Origin: Burkholderiaceae bacterium
Lineage (GTDB): Bacteria > Pseudomonadota > Gammaproteobacteria > Burkholderiales > Burkholderiaceae_F
Length of the DNA stretch: 34,023 nucleotides
Assembly (NCBI GenBank): GCA_029883565.1
Contig: JAOUJD010000004.1
Location: forward strand, 1-34,023
Reading direction: 5' to 3'
Shown: in pieces, positions 17,655 to 29,195 of the stretch
Position numbering within the stretch: the stretch's first letter is position 1
Layout: every line of letters begins with the position of its first letter
Program-made: the position numbers and the translations under genes
Notes under the pieces: model-generated
What the model was told of the DNA's origin: nothing
Database searches by the model: none
What the model saw: only the letters and a program-made list of their open reading frames with translations

Positions 17655-18902
17655 TCAGCGCGCTTCGCGGTCACGACTGCGCAGCGAGGTATCGCGGCTG
17701 CGCGTTTCGACCGGCGCGGTCGACTCGGCGCCGGCCGCCGGCGCGGGGCGCGGCGCGGCGGAGTCCTGCAGCGCCTGCTGCATCAGCTTGTCGAACGGCA
17801 GGTACAGCAGCTGGTTGGACTGTCGGGAATCCACGAGCACCTTGGTCGTGTTGCTGAACACCTGCTGCATCGTGTCGATGTACATGCGATCCCGCGTCAC
17901 CAGCGGCGCCTTCTGGTATTCGGTCAGGACCTGGCGGAAGCGCGACGCGTCGCCCTGTGCGGTCTCGACGACGCGGGTCCGGTAGCCCTCGGCCTCCTGC
18001 ATCAGCCTGGACGCCAGGCCGCGGGCCTTGGGCACCACGTCGTTCGCATAGGCCTGGCCCTCGTTGATCTGGCGCTCGCGGTCCTGGCCGGCCTTGACCG
18101 CGTCGTCAAACGCCGCCTGCACCTGCTCGGGCGGCTGCGCGTTCTGGATGGCCACCGTCGACACCAGGATTCCCGTGCCGTAGCGGTCGAGCATCTGCTG
18201 CATGCGCTCGCGCACCTCGATCGCGATCTGCTGGCGCGACTCGTACAGCACCGAATCCATCGTCTTGCGGCCGACGACCTCGCGCATCGCGGATTCGGCG
18301 GTCTGGATCACCGCCGCCGTCGGATTGCGGCTGTTGAACAGGTAATCGGTCGCTCCGTCGTCCTTGATCCGGTACTGCACCTCGAACTGGATGTCGACGA
18401 TGTTCTCGTCGTCCGACAGCAAGAGCGCTTCCTTCAGCCGCTCCGGCCGCCCTCGCGTACCGACCTCGACCCGGCGCAGCGACAGGACGTCCACGAGTTC
18501 GCTCGTCTGCACCGGCCACGGCAGGCGCCAGCGAAAACCGGGGCGCGTCGTCTCCGAATACTTTCCGAAGGTGGTCACGACGCCGACCTGGCCCTCGGGC
18601 ACGATGTAGAAGCCGCTTCCGAGCCAGATCAGCGCGACCACGGCGAGCACCGCAGTCAGTCCCACGCCGGCACCCTTGCCGTTCGGACGCAGGCCGCCCA
18701 GCCCTCCGCCGCCCGAACGCCCTCCACCGCCGCGGCGTCCGAACATGCTGTTCAGCCGGCGATTGAAGTCGCGCCAGAGTTCGTCGAGGTCGGGAGGTCC
18801 GTCGTTGTCTTGACGCTGCGGCCGGCGCTCACCATCGCGCCCGCCGTCATTCGAACCGTTGGAACCGCCACCCCGGCCCCATTGGGGGTCGTTCAGCGAC
18901 AT
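17655..18902 (-). CDS. hflK: FtsH protease activity modulator HflK
   Basis: MSLNDPQWGRGG... Gly-rich N-terminus, TM segment, GFYIVPEGQVGVVTTFGKYSETTRPGFRWRLPWP. Confidence 0.95.
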   Translation of the reverse strand: MSLNDPQWGRGGGSNGSNDGGRDGERRPQRQDNDGPPDLDELWRDFNRRLNSMFGRRGGGGRSGGGGLGGLRPNGKGAGVGLTAVLAVVALIWLGSGFYIVPEGQVGVVTTFGKYSETTRPGFRWRLPWPVQTSELVDVLSLRRVEVGTRGRPERLKEALLLSDDENIVDIQFEVQYRIKDDGATDYLFNSRNPTAAVIQTAESAMREVVGRKTMDSVLYESRQQIAIEVRERMQQMLDRYGTGILVSTVAIQNAQPPEQVQAAFDDAVKAGQDRERQINEGQAYANDVVPKARGLASRLMQEAEGYRTRVVETAQGDASRFRQVLTEYQKAPLVTRDRMYIDTMQQVFSNTTKVLVDSRQSNQLLYLPFDKLMQQALQDSAAPRPAPAAGAESTAPVETRSRDTSLRSRDREAR

Positions 18903-18962
18903 CGCGTGTCCTAGCGAAGGAGAATGTTCATGAAACGAGCCGACGTAGCGTACCGGATCGGG

Positions 18963-20078
18963 CTACGCCGTTGCTGAGGGCGACCAAGTGGGGGCTTCGT
19001 CGGAGAATGGCTGGTCGGCGGACGAACGCCGCGCAAATTCCGCGATCGCGCCCCGCAACAGGTCCAGACCGGCACCCGTTCGTGCGCTCACCGCAACGGA
19101 AAGGATCGTATCACAGGGGTCTCGCACCACCTCCGGCTCGCGACCCGCGATATCGATCTTGTTGTAGACGACGAGGCGCGGCACGTCGCCCGCCCCGATC
19201 TCGGCCAGCACGCGGTCGACCTCGGCCATCTGCTCCTCGCGCGCGGGGGATGCCGCATCGACCACATGCAGGAGCAGGTCCGCCTCGGCGGTCTCGTCGA
19301 GGGTCGACTTGAAGGCCTCGATCAGCGAATGCGGCAGACCTCGGATAAACCCGACCGTGTCTGACAGGACGACCTCCACGCCATCGACCACGTGGCACCT
19401 GCGCGACGTCGTGTCGAGCGTGGCAAACAACTGGTCCGCCGCATAGGCGGCCGAGCGCGTCAGGGCATTGAAGAGCGTCGACTTGCCTGCGTTCGTGTAG
19501 CCGACGAGGGACACGGAAAGCACGTCACGGCGGGAGCGCGCCCGACGCCGCGTGCGCCGCTGCTTCTCGAGCACCTTCAGGCGCTCGCGCAATTGCCGCA
19601 CCCGCACGCCGATCATGCGGCGGTCGAGTTCGATCTGCTTCTCGCCGGGGCCGCCGGTCTTGCCCAGGCCGCCGCGCTGCCGTTCCAGGTGCGACCACCC
19701 GCGCACCAGGCGCGTCGACAGGTGTTCCAGTTGAGCCAGCTCGACCTGCAGCTTGCCTTCCCGGCTCTTGGCGCGGCGGGAAAAGATGTAGAGGATCAGC
19801 GCGGTGCGATCGAGCACCCACAGTTCGAGGGCGCGCTCCAGGTTGCGCTGCTGCGCGGGCGTCAGGGCGACATCGAAAACGACGAAACCCGCGCCCGCGG
19901 CAGCGGCCTGCGCCTTGATCTCCTCGACCTTGCCGGACCCGATGTAGTAGGCGGAATCCGGGCGGTCGCGGCGCACGGCGACATGTCCGACCGGCGTGAT
20001 GCCCGACGACTCGACCAGCTGCCTCAATTCCTCGGCGGCATCGGGGTCGTCCCGGCGGCCGATGGCAACACTCACCAT
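18963..20078 (-). CDS. hflX: Ribosome-associated GTPase HflX
   Basis: GLGKTGGPGEKQIELDRR, G1 GYTNAGKSTLFNAL, DTVGFIRGLPHSLIEAFKSTL, VYNKID. The frame stays open upstream of the first ATG, so the N-terminus may be longer. Confidence 0.93.
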   Translation of the reverse strand: MVSVAIGRRDDPDAAEELRQLVESSGITPVGHVAVRRDRPDSAYYIGSGKVEEIKAQAAAAGAGFVVFDVALTPAQQRNLERALELWVLDRTALILYIFSRRAKSREGKLQVELAQLEHLSTRLVRGWSHLERQRGGLGKTGGPGEKQIELDRRMIGVRVRQLRERLKVLEKQRRTRRRARSRRDVLSVSLVGYTNAGKSTLFNALTRSAAYAADQLFATLDTTSRRCHVVDGVEVVLSDTVGFIRGLPHSLIEAFKSTLDETAEADLLLHVVDAASPAREEQMAEVDRVLAEIGAGDVPRLVVYNKIDIAGREPEVVRDPCDTILSVAVSARTGAGLDLLRGAIAEFARRSSADQPFSDEAPTWSPSATA

Positions 20079-20128
20079 GAAGGCGCGCGAAACGCCCCCG
20101 GCGCGCCCGTTCTCGACCTGGAAGACGG

Positions 20129-20362
20129 TCAGGCGTCGGACTCCGTCGTGAGGTTGACCGGCCGTGCCGGCACCACGGTGGAGATGGCGTGCTTGTAGAC
20201 CATCTGGGTCACCGTGTTCCGCAACAGGACCACGTACTGGTCGAACGACTCGACCTGGCCCTGCAGCTTGATGCCGTTGACCAGGTAGATCGACACAGGG
20301 ATATGTTCCTTGCGAAGTGCGTTCAGAAACGGGTCTTGTAGGAGTTGCCCTTTATTGCTCAT
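20129..20362 (-). CDS. hfq: RNA chaperone Hfq
   Basis: [65 protein letters not shown]. Confidence 0.98.
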   Translation of the reverse strand: MSNKGQLLQDPFLNALRKEHIPVSIYLVNGIKLQGQVESFDQYVVLLRNTVTQMVYKHAISTVVPARPVNLTTESDA

Positions 20363-20509
20363 GTTTGCTCCAGCGCTTGACAACGCTTGTTGTGTGCGGG
20401 GTCGGAGGGAGAAAGGCCTCCGGCTGAACCGCGCCGTCAATGGGAGGTGGGTACGAGACGGCTGAATTCAATGTATCGCAAAAGCCACGCCTTTGCCAGC
20501 GAGCGAAGG

Positions 20510-21850
20510 TCAGGCGACGTACGGGTTTTTGCTCGTACGGAACTCCACGCGCGGCGGCTGACCGGTCAGCTCGAAGTGCTCGCGGAACTGCGATTCGAGG
20601 TAGCGTCGGTACGCATCCGAAACGTGCCCCAGCGAGTTTCCGTGCACCACGATGATGGGCGGGTTGTGACCTCCCTGGTGCGCGTACCGGAGCTTCGGTC
20701 GCGAATGCCCGGCGCGGGCCGGCTGCTGGCGCGCGACGGCCGCGATGAGGGCGCGCGTGAGCTTGGGGGTCGAGAGCTTCGCGAACGCGGCCCGGTGTGC
20801 CTCCACGACCGATCGCATCAGTGCGCCGAGCCCGCTCTTCTTCAGCGCCGAGATGTGGTGCACGCGCGCCCATCGCAGGAAATGCAGCTTGCGGTCGATC
20901 TCGCGCTTGATGCGGTCGCGCTGGTAGTCGTCCAGTCCGTCCCACTTGTTGACCGCCACGACCAGGGCCCGCCCGCTCTCCAGCACGAACCCGGCGATGT
21001 GCGCATCCTGGTCGGCGATTTCGGACGCCGCATCGAGCAGCAGGATCACGACGTTGCAGTCGGCGATCGACTGCAACGTCTTGACCACCGAAAACTTCTC
21101 GATCGCCTCGAACACCTTGCCGCGCCGGCGGATTCCCGCCGTGTCGATCAGCGTGAACGACTGCCCCTGGAACTCGAATTCGACCTCGATCGAGTCGCGC
21201 GTCGTGCCAGGCTGGTCGAACGCGATCAGCCGCTGCTCGCCGATCAGCGCGTTGATCAGCGTCGACTTGCCGACATTGGGGCGGCCGACGACGGCGACGC
21301 GGATGCGCTTGCCCCCGGATTCGGCGTCGGCTCCCTCGTCGTCGGCAACCGCGGCGGGCTGCATGAAGCCCGCCAGCGCGAATTCCATCAGGTCACGCAC
21401 GCCGTCGCCGTGCGAGGCGGAGATCATCAGCGGTTCGCCCAGGCCGAGTTCGTGGAACTCGGCGACCGCCTCCGACCGCATGCCTTCGGCCTTGTTGACC
21501 GCCAGCACGATCGGACGTCCGGTGATGCGCAGGCGCTCGGCGATGCGCCGGTCGTGCGCAGTCAGGCCCTCGCGGGCGTCGAGGACGAAGACGATGACGT
21601 CGCTTTCGGCGATCGCCTGCTCGGTCTGCGCCGCCATCTCACGGACGATGCCCTCGGCGTTGACGGGCTCGAACCCGCCCGTATCGATGACGATGTAGTC
21701 GCGCGGCCCGCCGCGCCCTTCGCCGTAGTGGCGGTCGCGCGTCAGCCCGGGGAAATCGGCGACGAGCGCCTGGCGCGAGCGGGTCAGCCGATTGAACAGC
21801 GTCGACTTGCCGACATTGGGGCGCCCGACCAGTGCGACGACCGGCTTCAC
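20510..21850 (-). CDS. der: Ribosome biogenesis GTPase Der (EngA)
   Basis: Two tandem G domains, [15 protein letters not shown] and [16 protein letters not shown], plus KH-like C-terminus. Confidence 0.97.
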   Translation of the reverse strand: MKPVVALVGRPNVGKSTLFNRLTRSRQALVADFPGLTRDRHYGEGRGGPRDYIVIDTGGFEPVNAEGIVREMAAQTEQAIAESDVIVFVLDAREGLTAHDRRIAERLRITGRPIVLAVNKAEGMRSEAVAEFHELGLGEPLMISASHGDGVRDLMEFALAGFMQPAAVADDEGADAESGGKRIRVAVVGRPNVGKSTLINALIGEQRLIAFDQPGTTRDSIEVEFEFQGQSFTLIDTAGIRRRGKVFEAIEKFSVVKTLQSIADCNVVILLLDAASEIADQDAHIAGFVLESGRALVVAVNKWDGLDDYQRDRIKREIDRKLHFLRWARVHHISALKKSGLGALMRSVVEAHRAAFAKLSTPKLTRALIAAVARQQPARAGHSRPKLRYAHQGGHNPPIIVVHGNSLGHVSDAYRRYLESQFREHFELTGQPPRVEFRTSKNPYVA

Positions 21851-21871
21851 GTTGCCGCGGCGCGCGAGCGC

Positions 21872-23062
21872 CTATTCAAGGGTGACCAGGGCCACGACGC
21901 CGTCCTGCGTCTGCACGATGGCACCACCCCCCGAGGCGCGGGGCGTGGCGACGATCGCGCTGCCGAGTTCGATGCGCGCGACAAAGCCGCCATCTTCCGG
22001 CGACAGGAAATGAACGTAACCCTGGAAGTCCCCCACGACGACGGCGCGGCGCAGCGCGAGCGGGGCAGAAAGGTCACGGTTGGCCAGCTTCTGCTGCTGC
22101 CAGGCGCTCGCGCCGGCCGTGCGCGAGAAGGCGTACAGGTGCGACTTGGAGTCGACCGCGTACACCTTCTGTTCATCGCCGCCGGGGCCGGTGGCCGCGG
22201 ACAGGTCGCGCGCCCAGCGCGTGGCGCCGTTGGCAGCCTCGACACAGGCGAGGCGCCCCTGGTATGAGGCGGCGCAGACGTCGCCCGCCGCCACCAGCGG
22301 CTGGCCCATGACATCCGCCAGGCGCTCCACTTCCGTCGCGCCGCGCGGTTCGGACACCGCGACGTCCCAGCGGACGGCTCCGTTCGAAGTGGTCAGCGCC
22401 ACCAGCCGGCCGCCCGGAAATCCGGCCACGACGAACTCGCCCGCAAACGCCAGTTCGTTCGGCCCGCGCAGCGTCAGGGGCGTCGCGGCGCGCTGGTAGG
22501 ACCAGCGCCGACGGCCTGACTCGGCGTCGAAAGCGGTGATCCGGAAATCGCTGGCCCGCACGATGACCAGACCGCGTCCGACCAGCGGCGGCGCCTGGAT
22601 CTCGCCCTGCACCGCGGCGCGCCACATCGGCTTGCCTTCGGCGCCGAACGTCACGACTTCGCCGCGCGGAGAACCGACGGCGACGATGAAGCCGTCACTG
22701 CCGACGCCGCCGGAAATCTTCGTCTTCGCGTCGGCGCGCCACACGACCTCGCCGTTGGCCGGACCGAGCCGCACGACCTCGCCCGCCGCCGACGCCGCGA
22801 AGACCGCGTTCTCGAGCACCGCCGGTTGCAGGTAGGACCCGCGTGCGGAACCGATGTCCTTGCGCCAGGCGATCCGCGCCGTCAGCGCAGGCTTGAACTC
22901 GGGCAGCGGCGCGGCGGCGGACGCCTTGGACGGCGACCCGCCCATCCAGGTCGGCATCCAGGAGCATCCGGCCGTCAGGCCGGCCGCGGCGGCGAGCCAC
23001 AGCGCGAGGCACGCGCGAGCCAGGAAAGCGCCGCGCGGACGGGCCGAGGTTGCTTCGGTCAT
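21872..23062 (-). CDS. bamB: Outer membrane assembly lipoprotein BamB
   Basis: Lipobox LTAGC, repeated PQQ/beta-propeller blades (NGEVVWRADAKTKISGGVG..., NGAVRWDVAV), located between der and yfgM-like. Confidence 0.92.
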   Translation of the reverse strand: MTEATSARPRGAFLARACLALWLAAAAGLTAGCSWMPTWMGGSPSKASAAAPLPEFKPALTARIAWRKDIGSARGSYLQPAVLENAVFAASAAGEVVRLGPANGEVVWRADAKTKISGGVGSDGFIVAVGSPRGEVVTFGAEGKPMWRAAVQGEIQAPPLVGRGLVIVRASDFRITAFDAESGRRRWSYQRAATPLTLRGPNELAFAGEFVVAGFPGGRLVALTTSNGAVRWDVAVSEPRGATEVERLADVMGQPLVAAGDVCAASYQGRLACVEAANGATRWARDLSAATGPGGDEQKVYAVDSKSHLYAFSRTAGASAWQQQKLANRDLSAPLALRRAVVVGDFQGYVHFLSPEDGGFVARIELGSAIVATPRASGGGAIVQTQDGVVALVTLE

Positions 23063-23073
23063 TGCCGCCCCGC

Positions 23074-23712
23074 CTACGAACCGCTCGCCGGCAGCGCGTC
23101 CAGCTTCAGCTGGATCAACTGCCGCAGGGGATGCTGGGCGTCGGCGCGCGCCAGCGCATCCTTGTAGGCGGCAGCGGCCTCGGCGTACTTCTTCTGCGCG
23201 GCGAACACGTCACCGCGCCGGTCGGCGAACTCGACCGCCTGCGCAGCCGGCACGTCGCCGCCCAGCAGCTTCAGCGCCTCGTCGTACTTCTTCTCGTCGA
23301 GAAGGACGCCTGCCAGCCGCACCTGCGCGATGGCCTTCAGTTCCGCCTGCCCGGACTTGTCGATCACCCACTGCAGCGACTCGCGCGCGCGGTCCGCCTT
23401 GCCGGCTTCGGCCTGCACCCGCGCGACCTGCAACGCCGCCATGGACGCGTAGGCTGTCCCCGAGTACTGGCTGGTCAGCATCTCGGCCAGCGCACCGGCC
23501 TTGTCCGCGTCGCGGGCCGCGATCGCCTTCTCGAGCTGGCCGTACACGCCCGCCGCCTTCCCCGCCTGTTCGCGCTGGTACCACTGCCAGCCGTTGTAGG
23601 CGGCGAATCCGAGCAGCACCAGCGTGATTACGGTCAGGATGAAGTTGCCGTATTTCGCCCACCACGCCTTCAGTTCCGCGAGTTGTTCCTGTTCTTCGAG
23701 GTCGTATGCCAT
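23074..23712 (-). CDS. YfgM-like TPR protein (DUF2133 type)
   Basis: MAYDLEEQEQLAELKAWWAKYGNFILTVITLVLLGFAAYNGWQWYQREQ, between hisS and bamB. Confidence 0.88.
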   Translation of the reverse strand: MAYDLEEQEQLAELKAWWAKYGNFILTVITLVLLGFAAYNGWQWYQREQAGKAAGVYGQLEKAIAARDADKAGALAEMLTSQYSGTAYASMAALQVARVQAEAGKADRARESLQWVIDKSGQAELKAIAQVRLAGVLLDEKKYDEALKLLGGDVPAAQAVEFADRRGDVFAAQKKYAEAAAAYKDALARADAQHPLRQLIQLKLDALPASGS

Positions 23713-23748
23713 GTCGTTCCTTCGCGCGCGCTCAGCGCGCATCCCCAT

Positions 23749-25056
23749 TCATGACTGCTGTTCGCTGCGCGTCAGCGCATCCACGAGTTCGTCGGCCAGC
23801 CGTTCGAGCGGCACGATACGCTGCTCGCCGCCACCAGCCGCGCCCGCCGGTCCGCGCAGCGCCTTCAGCGCGACGGCTCCATTCCCGAGTTCAGCTTCGC
23901 CGACGATGACGGCGTACTCCGCGCCACTGGCATCCGCTTTCTTCATCTGCGACTTCAGGCTGCCCTCACCCGCGTGGTAGACGGCGTCGAGTCCCGCGTC
24001 CCGCAGCTGTTCGGCCACCCGGAACGCTTGCGCGGCGGTCGCGCCGCCCTGGTGCGCGACGTAGACATCGGTCGAGGTGGTCATGTCGACCGTCGCTGAC
24101 TCCTTCAGCAGCTCGACCACGCGTTCCATGCCGAACGCATAGCCACACGACGGCGACGCCCGCCCCCCCATGCGCTCCACCAGCGGGTCGTACCGGCCCC
24201 CGCCGCAGATGGTTCCCTGGGCGCCGAGCGCGTCGGTGATCCACTCGAAGACGGTCAGGTTGTAGTAGTCGAGCCCGCGGACCAGCCGGGGGTTCACTGT
24301 GAAGGAAATGCCGCTCGCCTCCAGCAGGCGCTGCAGCCCCTCGAAGTGCGCCCGCGATCCGTCACCGAGGTAGCCGGTGATCTTCGGCGCCTGCGCGACA
24401 ACCTCCGCCAGCGCCGGGTTCTTCGTGTCGAGGATGCGCAGCGGATTCGTGTGCAGCCTGCGTTGCGCATCCTCGTCCAGCGCGTCGCGGTGCGATTCGA
24501 AGTACGTGATCAGCTCGGCGCGATGGCGCGCACGCTCGTCGGCCTGACCCAGGCAATTGATCTCCAGGCGCACCGGCCCGACGCCGAGGATCTTCCACAG
24601 GCGCGCGAGCATCACGATGTGCTCGGCGTCGATGTCCGGTCCGGCAAAGCCGAGCGCCTCGACGTTCACCTGGTGGAACTGCCGGTAGCGGCCGCGCTGC
24701 GGACGCTCGTGGCGGAACACCGGCCCCATCGACCACACGCGCCTCGGCCCTTCGTACGTCAGGTTGTGCTCGACCGCCGCGCGCACCGTTCCGGCGGTGA
24801 ATTCGGGGCGCAGCGTCAGGTTCTCCCCGTTGAGCCTGTCCTCGAAGGAGTACATCTCCTTCTCGACGATGTCGGTCACTTCGCCGATGCCGCGCACGAA
24901 CAGTTCCGTGTGCTCGAGCAGCGGCGTGCGGATCAGCTGGTAACCGTAGCTCCTGACCCAGTCGGCCACCCGCGCCTCGAGCCACTCCCACACGGGGGCC
25001 TCGGCAGGCAACAGGTCGTTCATGCCGCGCACGGCGGCCAGTTTCTTGCGCGTCAT
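23749..25056 (-). CDS. hisS: Histidyl-tRNA synthetase
   Basis: [79 protein letters not shown]. Confidence 0.97.
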   Translation of the reverse strand: MTRKKLAAVRGMNDLLPAEAPVWEWLEARVADWVRSYGYQLIRTPLLEHTELFVRGIGEVTDIVEKEMYSFEDRLNGENLTLRPEFTAGTVRAAVEHNLTYEGPRRVWSMGPVFRHERPQRGRYRQFHQVNVEALGFAGPDIDAEHIVMLARLWKILGVGPVRLEINCLGQADERARHRAELITYFESHRDALDEDAQRRLHTNPLRILDTKNPALAEVVAQAPKITGYLGDGSRAHFEGLQRLLEASGISFTVNPRLVRGLDYYNLTVFEWITDALGAQGTICGGGRYDPLVERMGGRASPSCGYAFGMERVVELLKESATVDMTTSTDVYVAHQGGATAAQAFRVAEQLRDAGLDAVYHAGEGSLKSQMKKADASGAEYAVIVGEAELGNGAVALKALRGPAGAAGGGEQRIVPLERLADELVDALTRSEQQS

Positions 25057-25059
25057 CGC

Positions 25060-26340
25060 TCAGTCCGGTGCGGGGCCGTACGTCCGGCGCACATACCCGT
25101 CGACGATGGCCTGGAATTCCTCGGCAATGCGCTCGCCCTTCAGCGTCACGCTGCGCTCGCCGTCGATGAACACGGGTGCCACCGGCGCCTCGCCGGAACC
25201 CGGCAGGCTGATGCCGATATTCGCGTGCTTGCTCTCGCCCGGACCGTTGACCACGCAGCCCATCACCGCCACGCTCATCGATTCGACCCCGGGGTGCCGG
25301 GAGCGCCACACCGGCATCTGCTCCCGCAGGTAGGTCTGGATCTTGTCCGCCAGTTCCTGGAAGAAGGTGCTCGTCGTCCTGCCGCAACCGGGGCACGCGA
25401 CGACCATCGGCGTGAACGCCCGCAGGCCCATCGTCTGCAGGATCTCCTGCGCCACCTGCACTTCGCGCGTGCGCGGTTCGCCGGGCGCCGGGGTCAGCGA
25501 GACGCGGATCGTGTCGCCGATGCCTTCCTGCAGCAGCACCGACAGCGCCGCGGTCGAGGCCACGATGCCCTTGCTCCCCATGCCCGCCTCGGTCAGCCCG
25601 AGATGCAGTGGGTAGTCGCAGCGGCGGGCCAGTTCGCGATACACGGCGATCAGGTCCTGCACGCCGCTGACCTTGGCCGACAGGCAGATGCGATCACCCG
25701 CCAGGCCCAGTTCCTCGGCGCGCTCGGCGTTCTCGATCGCGGAACGCACCAACGCTTCGCGCAGCACCGCATTGGCCGTCCAGGGCGCGCTGCGCTGCGC
25801 GTTCTCGTCCATCATGCGCGCCAGCAGTTCCTGGTCGAGCGAGCCCCAGTTGACGCCGATCCGCACCGGCTTGTCGTGGCGGCACGCCACCTCGATCATC
25901 TGCGCGAAGTTGTCCTCCCGGCGTGCGCCCTTGCCGACGTTGCCCGGATTGATGCGGTACTTCGACAGCGCCCGGGCACACTCCGGAAACTGGGTCAGCA
26001 GCTTGTGGCCGTTGTAGTGGAAGTCGCCCACCAGCGGCACGTCGATGCCCATGCGGTCGAGCTGCTCCCGGATGGCCGCGACTTCGGCGGCGGCTTCCGG
26101 CGAATTGACGGTGATCCGGACGATCTCGGAGCCTGCCAGCGCGAGTTCCTTCACCTGCACGGCCGTCGCGATGGCGTCCGCCGTGTCCGTGTTGGTCATC
26201 GACTGCACGACAACCGGGGCGTCCGCACCGACCCGGACCACGCGTGCGCCCCACTGCACGGCGACCTGCCGCGCACGGCGGCGCGCCGCCGGCCGGGCAG
26301 CGACAGGCATGCAATCAACGGGTTCGATCGGCCGGTTCAC
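25060..26340 (-). CDS. ispG: 4-hydroxy-3-methylbut-2-enyl-diphosphate synthase IspG (GcpE)
   Basis: [59 protein letters not shown]. Confidence 0.97.
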   Translation of the reverse strand: MNRPIEPVDCMPVAARPAARRRARQVAVQWGARVVRVGADAPVVVQSMTNTDTADAIATAVQVKELALAGSEIVRITVNSPEAAAEVAAIREQLDRMGIDVPLVGDFHYNGHKLLTQFPECARALSKYRINPGNVGKGARREDNFAQMIEVACRHDKPVRIGVNWGSLDQELLARMMDENAQRSAPWTANAVLREALVRSAIENAERAEELGLAGDRICLSAKVSGVQDLIAVYRELARRCDYPLHLGLTEAGMGSKGIVASTAALSVLLQEGIGDTIRVSLTPAPGEPRTREVQVAQEILQTMGLRAFTPMVVACPGCGRTTSTFFQELADKIQTYLREQMPVWRSRHPGVESMSVAVMGCVVNGPGESKHANIGISLPGSGEAPVAPVFIDGERSVTLKGERIAEEFQAIVDGYVRRTYGPAPD

Positions 26341-26348
26341 TGCGTCGA

Positions 26349-27248
26349 CTACTTGATGCTGAAACGGGCAACGTTGCCACGCGTGACGGGTTCGAGACCG
26401 AGAGGCTCGCCGCGCACGACTACCGTCGCCTTCGAGGCGTCGCCGATGACGACCGCGAACGGCAGCGCGCCCGCCGGCCGCAGTACTTCGCCGGCGTGCG
26501 CGAGTTGCGACACGAGGATCCTGCCGTTGGCATCCGTGATTTCGACCCAGGACACGCCGCTGAAGCTGATCGCCAGGAGGGCAGGCGGCCCGGCTGGCGC
26601 CGGGGCGGGTGCTGCGGCCTCGGCCGGCGGCGCATCCGCCCGCGGACTCTCGGTGGCCGGCGCGGCCGCGGCGTCCGCCGCCTGGGGAGCCGCCCGGTCG
26701 GCGGCCGGCTCGGCGGCCGGAGTGGCGGCCGGCGCGGCGGGCGCGACGGGTGAAGTGGGTGCCGCGGCCGCGGCCGCCGGCGCGCGCGGGGACGGTTCGC
26801 GGGTCGCGTACCAGCCGATGGCGCCCAGAGCGACCAGGGCCAGCAGCGCCAGTCCGAGCACGACCCGGCGGGAGACTTGCTCACGCGAGGCCGCCTGCAC
26901 CGGCGAATAGTCCTGCGTGCTGGCCATGCCGTCGACCACGGAACCGGCCGCTGGCGCCAGGCGGGAGTTCAGGTCGTCGACCAGCGGCGCCGGATCGAGG
27001 TCGACCGCGCGCGCATAGCTCCTGACGAAACCGCGCACGTAGGCCGCTTCGGGCAACTGGCCCAGGTCGGCGCTTTCCAGCGCCCGCACCTGTTTCGGGT
27101 GCAGGCGAAGTCGGCCGGCAATCTCCCCAACGCTCAGGCCCGCGGCTTCGCGCGCGGCCGCAAGGCGCGCGCCGAACGACGGCGGCATGTCCGCCTTGCC
27201 GTCCGCCGGCGCCCCGGCCGGCTCGCCGTGAACGTCGTCTTCACTCAC
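26349..27248 (-). CDS. rodZ: RodZ-like HTH/membrane protein (start GTG 27248 proposed)
   Basis: N-terminal HTH ([30 protein letters not shown]), TM segment, Ala/Pro-rich linker, C-terminal DUF4115-like domain ([13 protein letters not shown]). GTG overlaps the end of the upstream pilF-like gene. Confidence 0.8.
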   Translation of the reverse strand: MSEDDVHGEPAGAPADGKADMPPSFGARLAAAREAAGLSVGEIAGRLRLHPKQVRALESADLGQLPEAAYVRGFVRSYARAVDLDPAPLVDDLNSRLAPAAGSVVDGMASTQDYSPVQAASREQVSRRVVLGLALLALVALGAIGWYATREPSPRAPAAAAAAPTSPVAPAAPAATPAAEPAADRAAPQAADAAAAPATESPRADAPPAEAAAPAPAPAGPPALLAISFSGVSWVEITDANGRILVSQLAHAGEVLRPAGALPFAVVIGDASKATVVVRGEPLGLEPVTRGNVARFSIK

Positions 27249-28053
27249 TGAAATCGCCTCGTGCCAGTGCCGACGCTTCCGGCGAACGCGGAAACCGCTC
27301 GCGCAGTTCCTTGGCAAGCTGGCTCTCCGTGCGCAGGTCGCCGTTGGCGCGGGCGATGCGCACGCCCAGCCAGAGGGACTCGGGCGAGGAATCCACCGAG
27401 CGCGCCAGCAGGTTGTAGTAGAACGTCGCGCGGTCCACCTGCCCGAGTGCCAGGTGGGTGCGCGCGAGCAGGAACTTGGTCGACGGGTTCGAGGCCTCCA
27501 GCTCGAAGGAGCGGCGCAGGTAGCGCTCGGCCTCGGTGTAGTCCTTGACCTTGAACAGGCAGCTGCCCGCGTTCTGGGCCGCGCGTGCCGGCGTCGGATA
27601 CAGCGGGTCTCGCAGCGCGCGCTCGAAGTACTCGAGCGACTCGCGCTCGCGCCCGGTCTGGCACAGGAACCAGCCGTAATTGTTGCTGAGCTGCGAACTG
27701 GCGGGATCGAGACGCAGCGCCTGCCGGAAGTTGTCCTCCGCCTCGCGCCGCTCGTTCATGTCCATGTAGATCAGGCCGAGCAGGCCGAAGGCGTCCGCGT
27801 AGCCCGAGTCGATCGTCGTGGCTCGCCGCGCCTCCTCGAGCGCGATCGCGAGCTGGCCGTTGCGGTAGTAGCCAGCCGCGAGGTCGGCGCGCGCGCGGGC
27901 GCGCGTGCGGGCGTCGGCCTCGCCGGCGCGTCCAACGCTCCGCTCGGACCCTTTTGCGATGATCTCGCCGCCGCTGTTGGTCACCGTCGTCGTCGTGCAC
28001 GAGGCAAGCATGCCGGCGAACAGGGCCCATCCCAACGATCGCGCCAGTCCCAT
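27241..28053 (-). CDS. pilW: Type IV pilus biogenesis TPR lipoprotein PilF/PilW
   Basis: Lipobox-like ASC, tandem TPRs (GLLGLIYMDMNERREAEDNFRQALRLDPASSQLSNNYGWFLCQTGR), located between rlmN and rodZ. Confidence 0.88.
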   Translation of the reverse strand: MGLARSLGWALFAGMLASCTTTTVTNSGGEIIAKGSERSVGRAGEADARTRARARADLAAGYYRNGQLAIALEEARRATTIDSGYADAFGLLGLIYMDMNERREAEDNFRQALRLDPASSQLSNNYGWFLCQTGRERESLEYFERALRDPLYPTPARAAQNAGSCLFKVKDYTEAERYLRRSFELEASNPSTKFLLARTHLALGQVDRATFYYNLLARSVDSSPESLWLGVRIARANGDLRTESQLAKELRERFPRSPEASALARGDFSE

Positions 28054-28062
28054 CCCGTCTCC

Positions 28063-29181
28063 TCAGTGCGTCGCAGACGCGATCGGTACGACTCGTCCGC
28101 GGTTGCGTTCGCTGACGCCCGTGCGGTCCAGCACCTCGCCGGCGAGCTGGCCGCACGCCGCATCGATGTCGTCGCCGCGGGTCTTGCGCGTCGTCGTGAC
28201 GATACCGGCGTCGATCAGCCGCTGCGCGAACGCGCGGATTCTTTCAGCGCTCGATCGCTTCAACCCGGCCTCCGGGAACGGGTTGAACGGGATGAGGTTG
28301 AACTTGCACGGGACGTCGCGGACGAGCCTGATCAGTTCGTCCGCGCGGGCGTCGCTGTCGTTGACTCCATCCAGCATCACGTACTCGAACGTGATGAAGT
28401 CGCGCGGAGCGCTGCGCAGGTAGCGACGGCAGGCGCCAAGCAGCTCGGCGAGCGGGTACTTGCGGTTGAGCGGCACCAGCCGGTCGCGCAGGGCGTCGTT
28501 CGACGCGTGCAGCGACACTGCCAGGGCGACCGGGCAGTCCCCGGCCAACCGGTCGATCTGCGGCACCATGCCGGAGGTCGACAAGGTCACGCGCCGCCGC
28601 GACAGGCCATAGGCATTGTCGTCGAGCATCAGGCGCAGCGCCGGCAGCACGGCATCGTAGTTCTGCAGCGGTTCGCCCATGCCCATCAGGACCACGTTGC
28701 TGATCACGCGCTCGCCTTCGGCGCCCAGCCCGGCCGTCCGGCGCAGCGCGTGCTCGGCCCACCACAGCTGGCCGACGATCTCCGCCGTCGTGAGATTGCG
28801 ATTGAAGCCCTGGCGCCCGGTCGAGCAGAACAGGCAGTTCACCGCGCAGCCCGCCTGCGTCGAGATGCACAGCGTGCCGCGGTCATCCTCCGGGATGAAC
28901 ACGGTCTCGATCGCATTGCCGGCGCCCACATCGAGCAGCCACTTGCGCGTGCCGTCGGACGACGTGGTGTCGCGCAACACCGACGGAGCGCGGATCTCGG
29001 CATGCTCGGCCAGCTTGGCGCGCAGCGACTTCGCGAGATCGGACATCGCGTCGAAATCGCCCGCGCCGCGCTGATGGATCCAGCGCGCGAGCTGGCGCGC
29101 ACGGAACGGCTTTTCACCGAGCGACTCGGTGTAGGCCGTCAGCGCCGCGAGATCCAGTCCGAGCAGGTTGGTGCGAGGCAC
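28063..29181 (-). CDS. rlmN: 23S rRNA/tRNA adenine-C2 methyltransferase RlmN
   Basis: Radical SAM motif [55 protein letters not shown]. Confidence 0.97.
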   Translation of the reverse strand: MPRTNLLGLDLAALTAYTESLGEKPFRARQLARWIHQRGAGDFDAMSDLAKSLRAKLAEHAEIRAPSVLRDTTSSDGTRKWLLDVGAGNAIETVFIPEDDRGTLCISTQAGCAVNCLFCSTGRQGFNRNLTTAEIVGQLWWAEHALRRTAGLGAEGERVISNVVLMGMGEPLQNYDAVLPALRLMLDDNAYGLSRRRVTLSTSGMVPQIDRLAGDCPVALAVSLHASNDALRDRLVPLNRKYPLAELLGACRRYLRSAPRDFITFEYVMLDGVNDSDARADELIRLVRDVPCKFNLIPFNPFPEAGLKRSSAERIRAFAQRLIDAGIVTTTRKTRGDDIDAACGQLAGEVLDRTGVSERNRGRVVPIASATH

Positions 29182-29195
29182 GCGAGGGCGTCCGA

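Noticed and set aside
16749-18914. 721-aa plus-strand ORF antisense to hflC/hflK
   Set aside because: Mirror of genuine HflC and HflK; translation rich in R/H/D/V with no recognisable domain.
20380-20393. ACAAC-GCTT-GTTGT inverted repeat upstream of the hfq RBS, possible autoregulatory hairpin
   Set aside because: Only a 5-bp stem; too weak to report as a feature without conservation evidence.
20387-22267. 626-aa plus-strand ORF antisense to der/bamB
   Set aside because: Antisense artefact of high GC; sense-strand Der and BamB motifs are clear.
26560-26800. Apparent repetitive GCCGGCGCGGCGG tract
   Set aside because: It is the Ala/Pro-rich linker of the RodZ-like protein, ordinary coding low complexity.
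24346-26910. 854-aa plus-strand ORF antisense to hisS/ispG/rodZ
   Set aside because: Same antisense artefact; spans several real genes and shows no domain.
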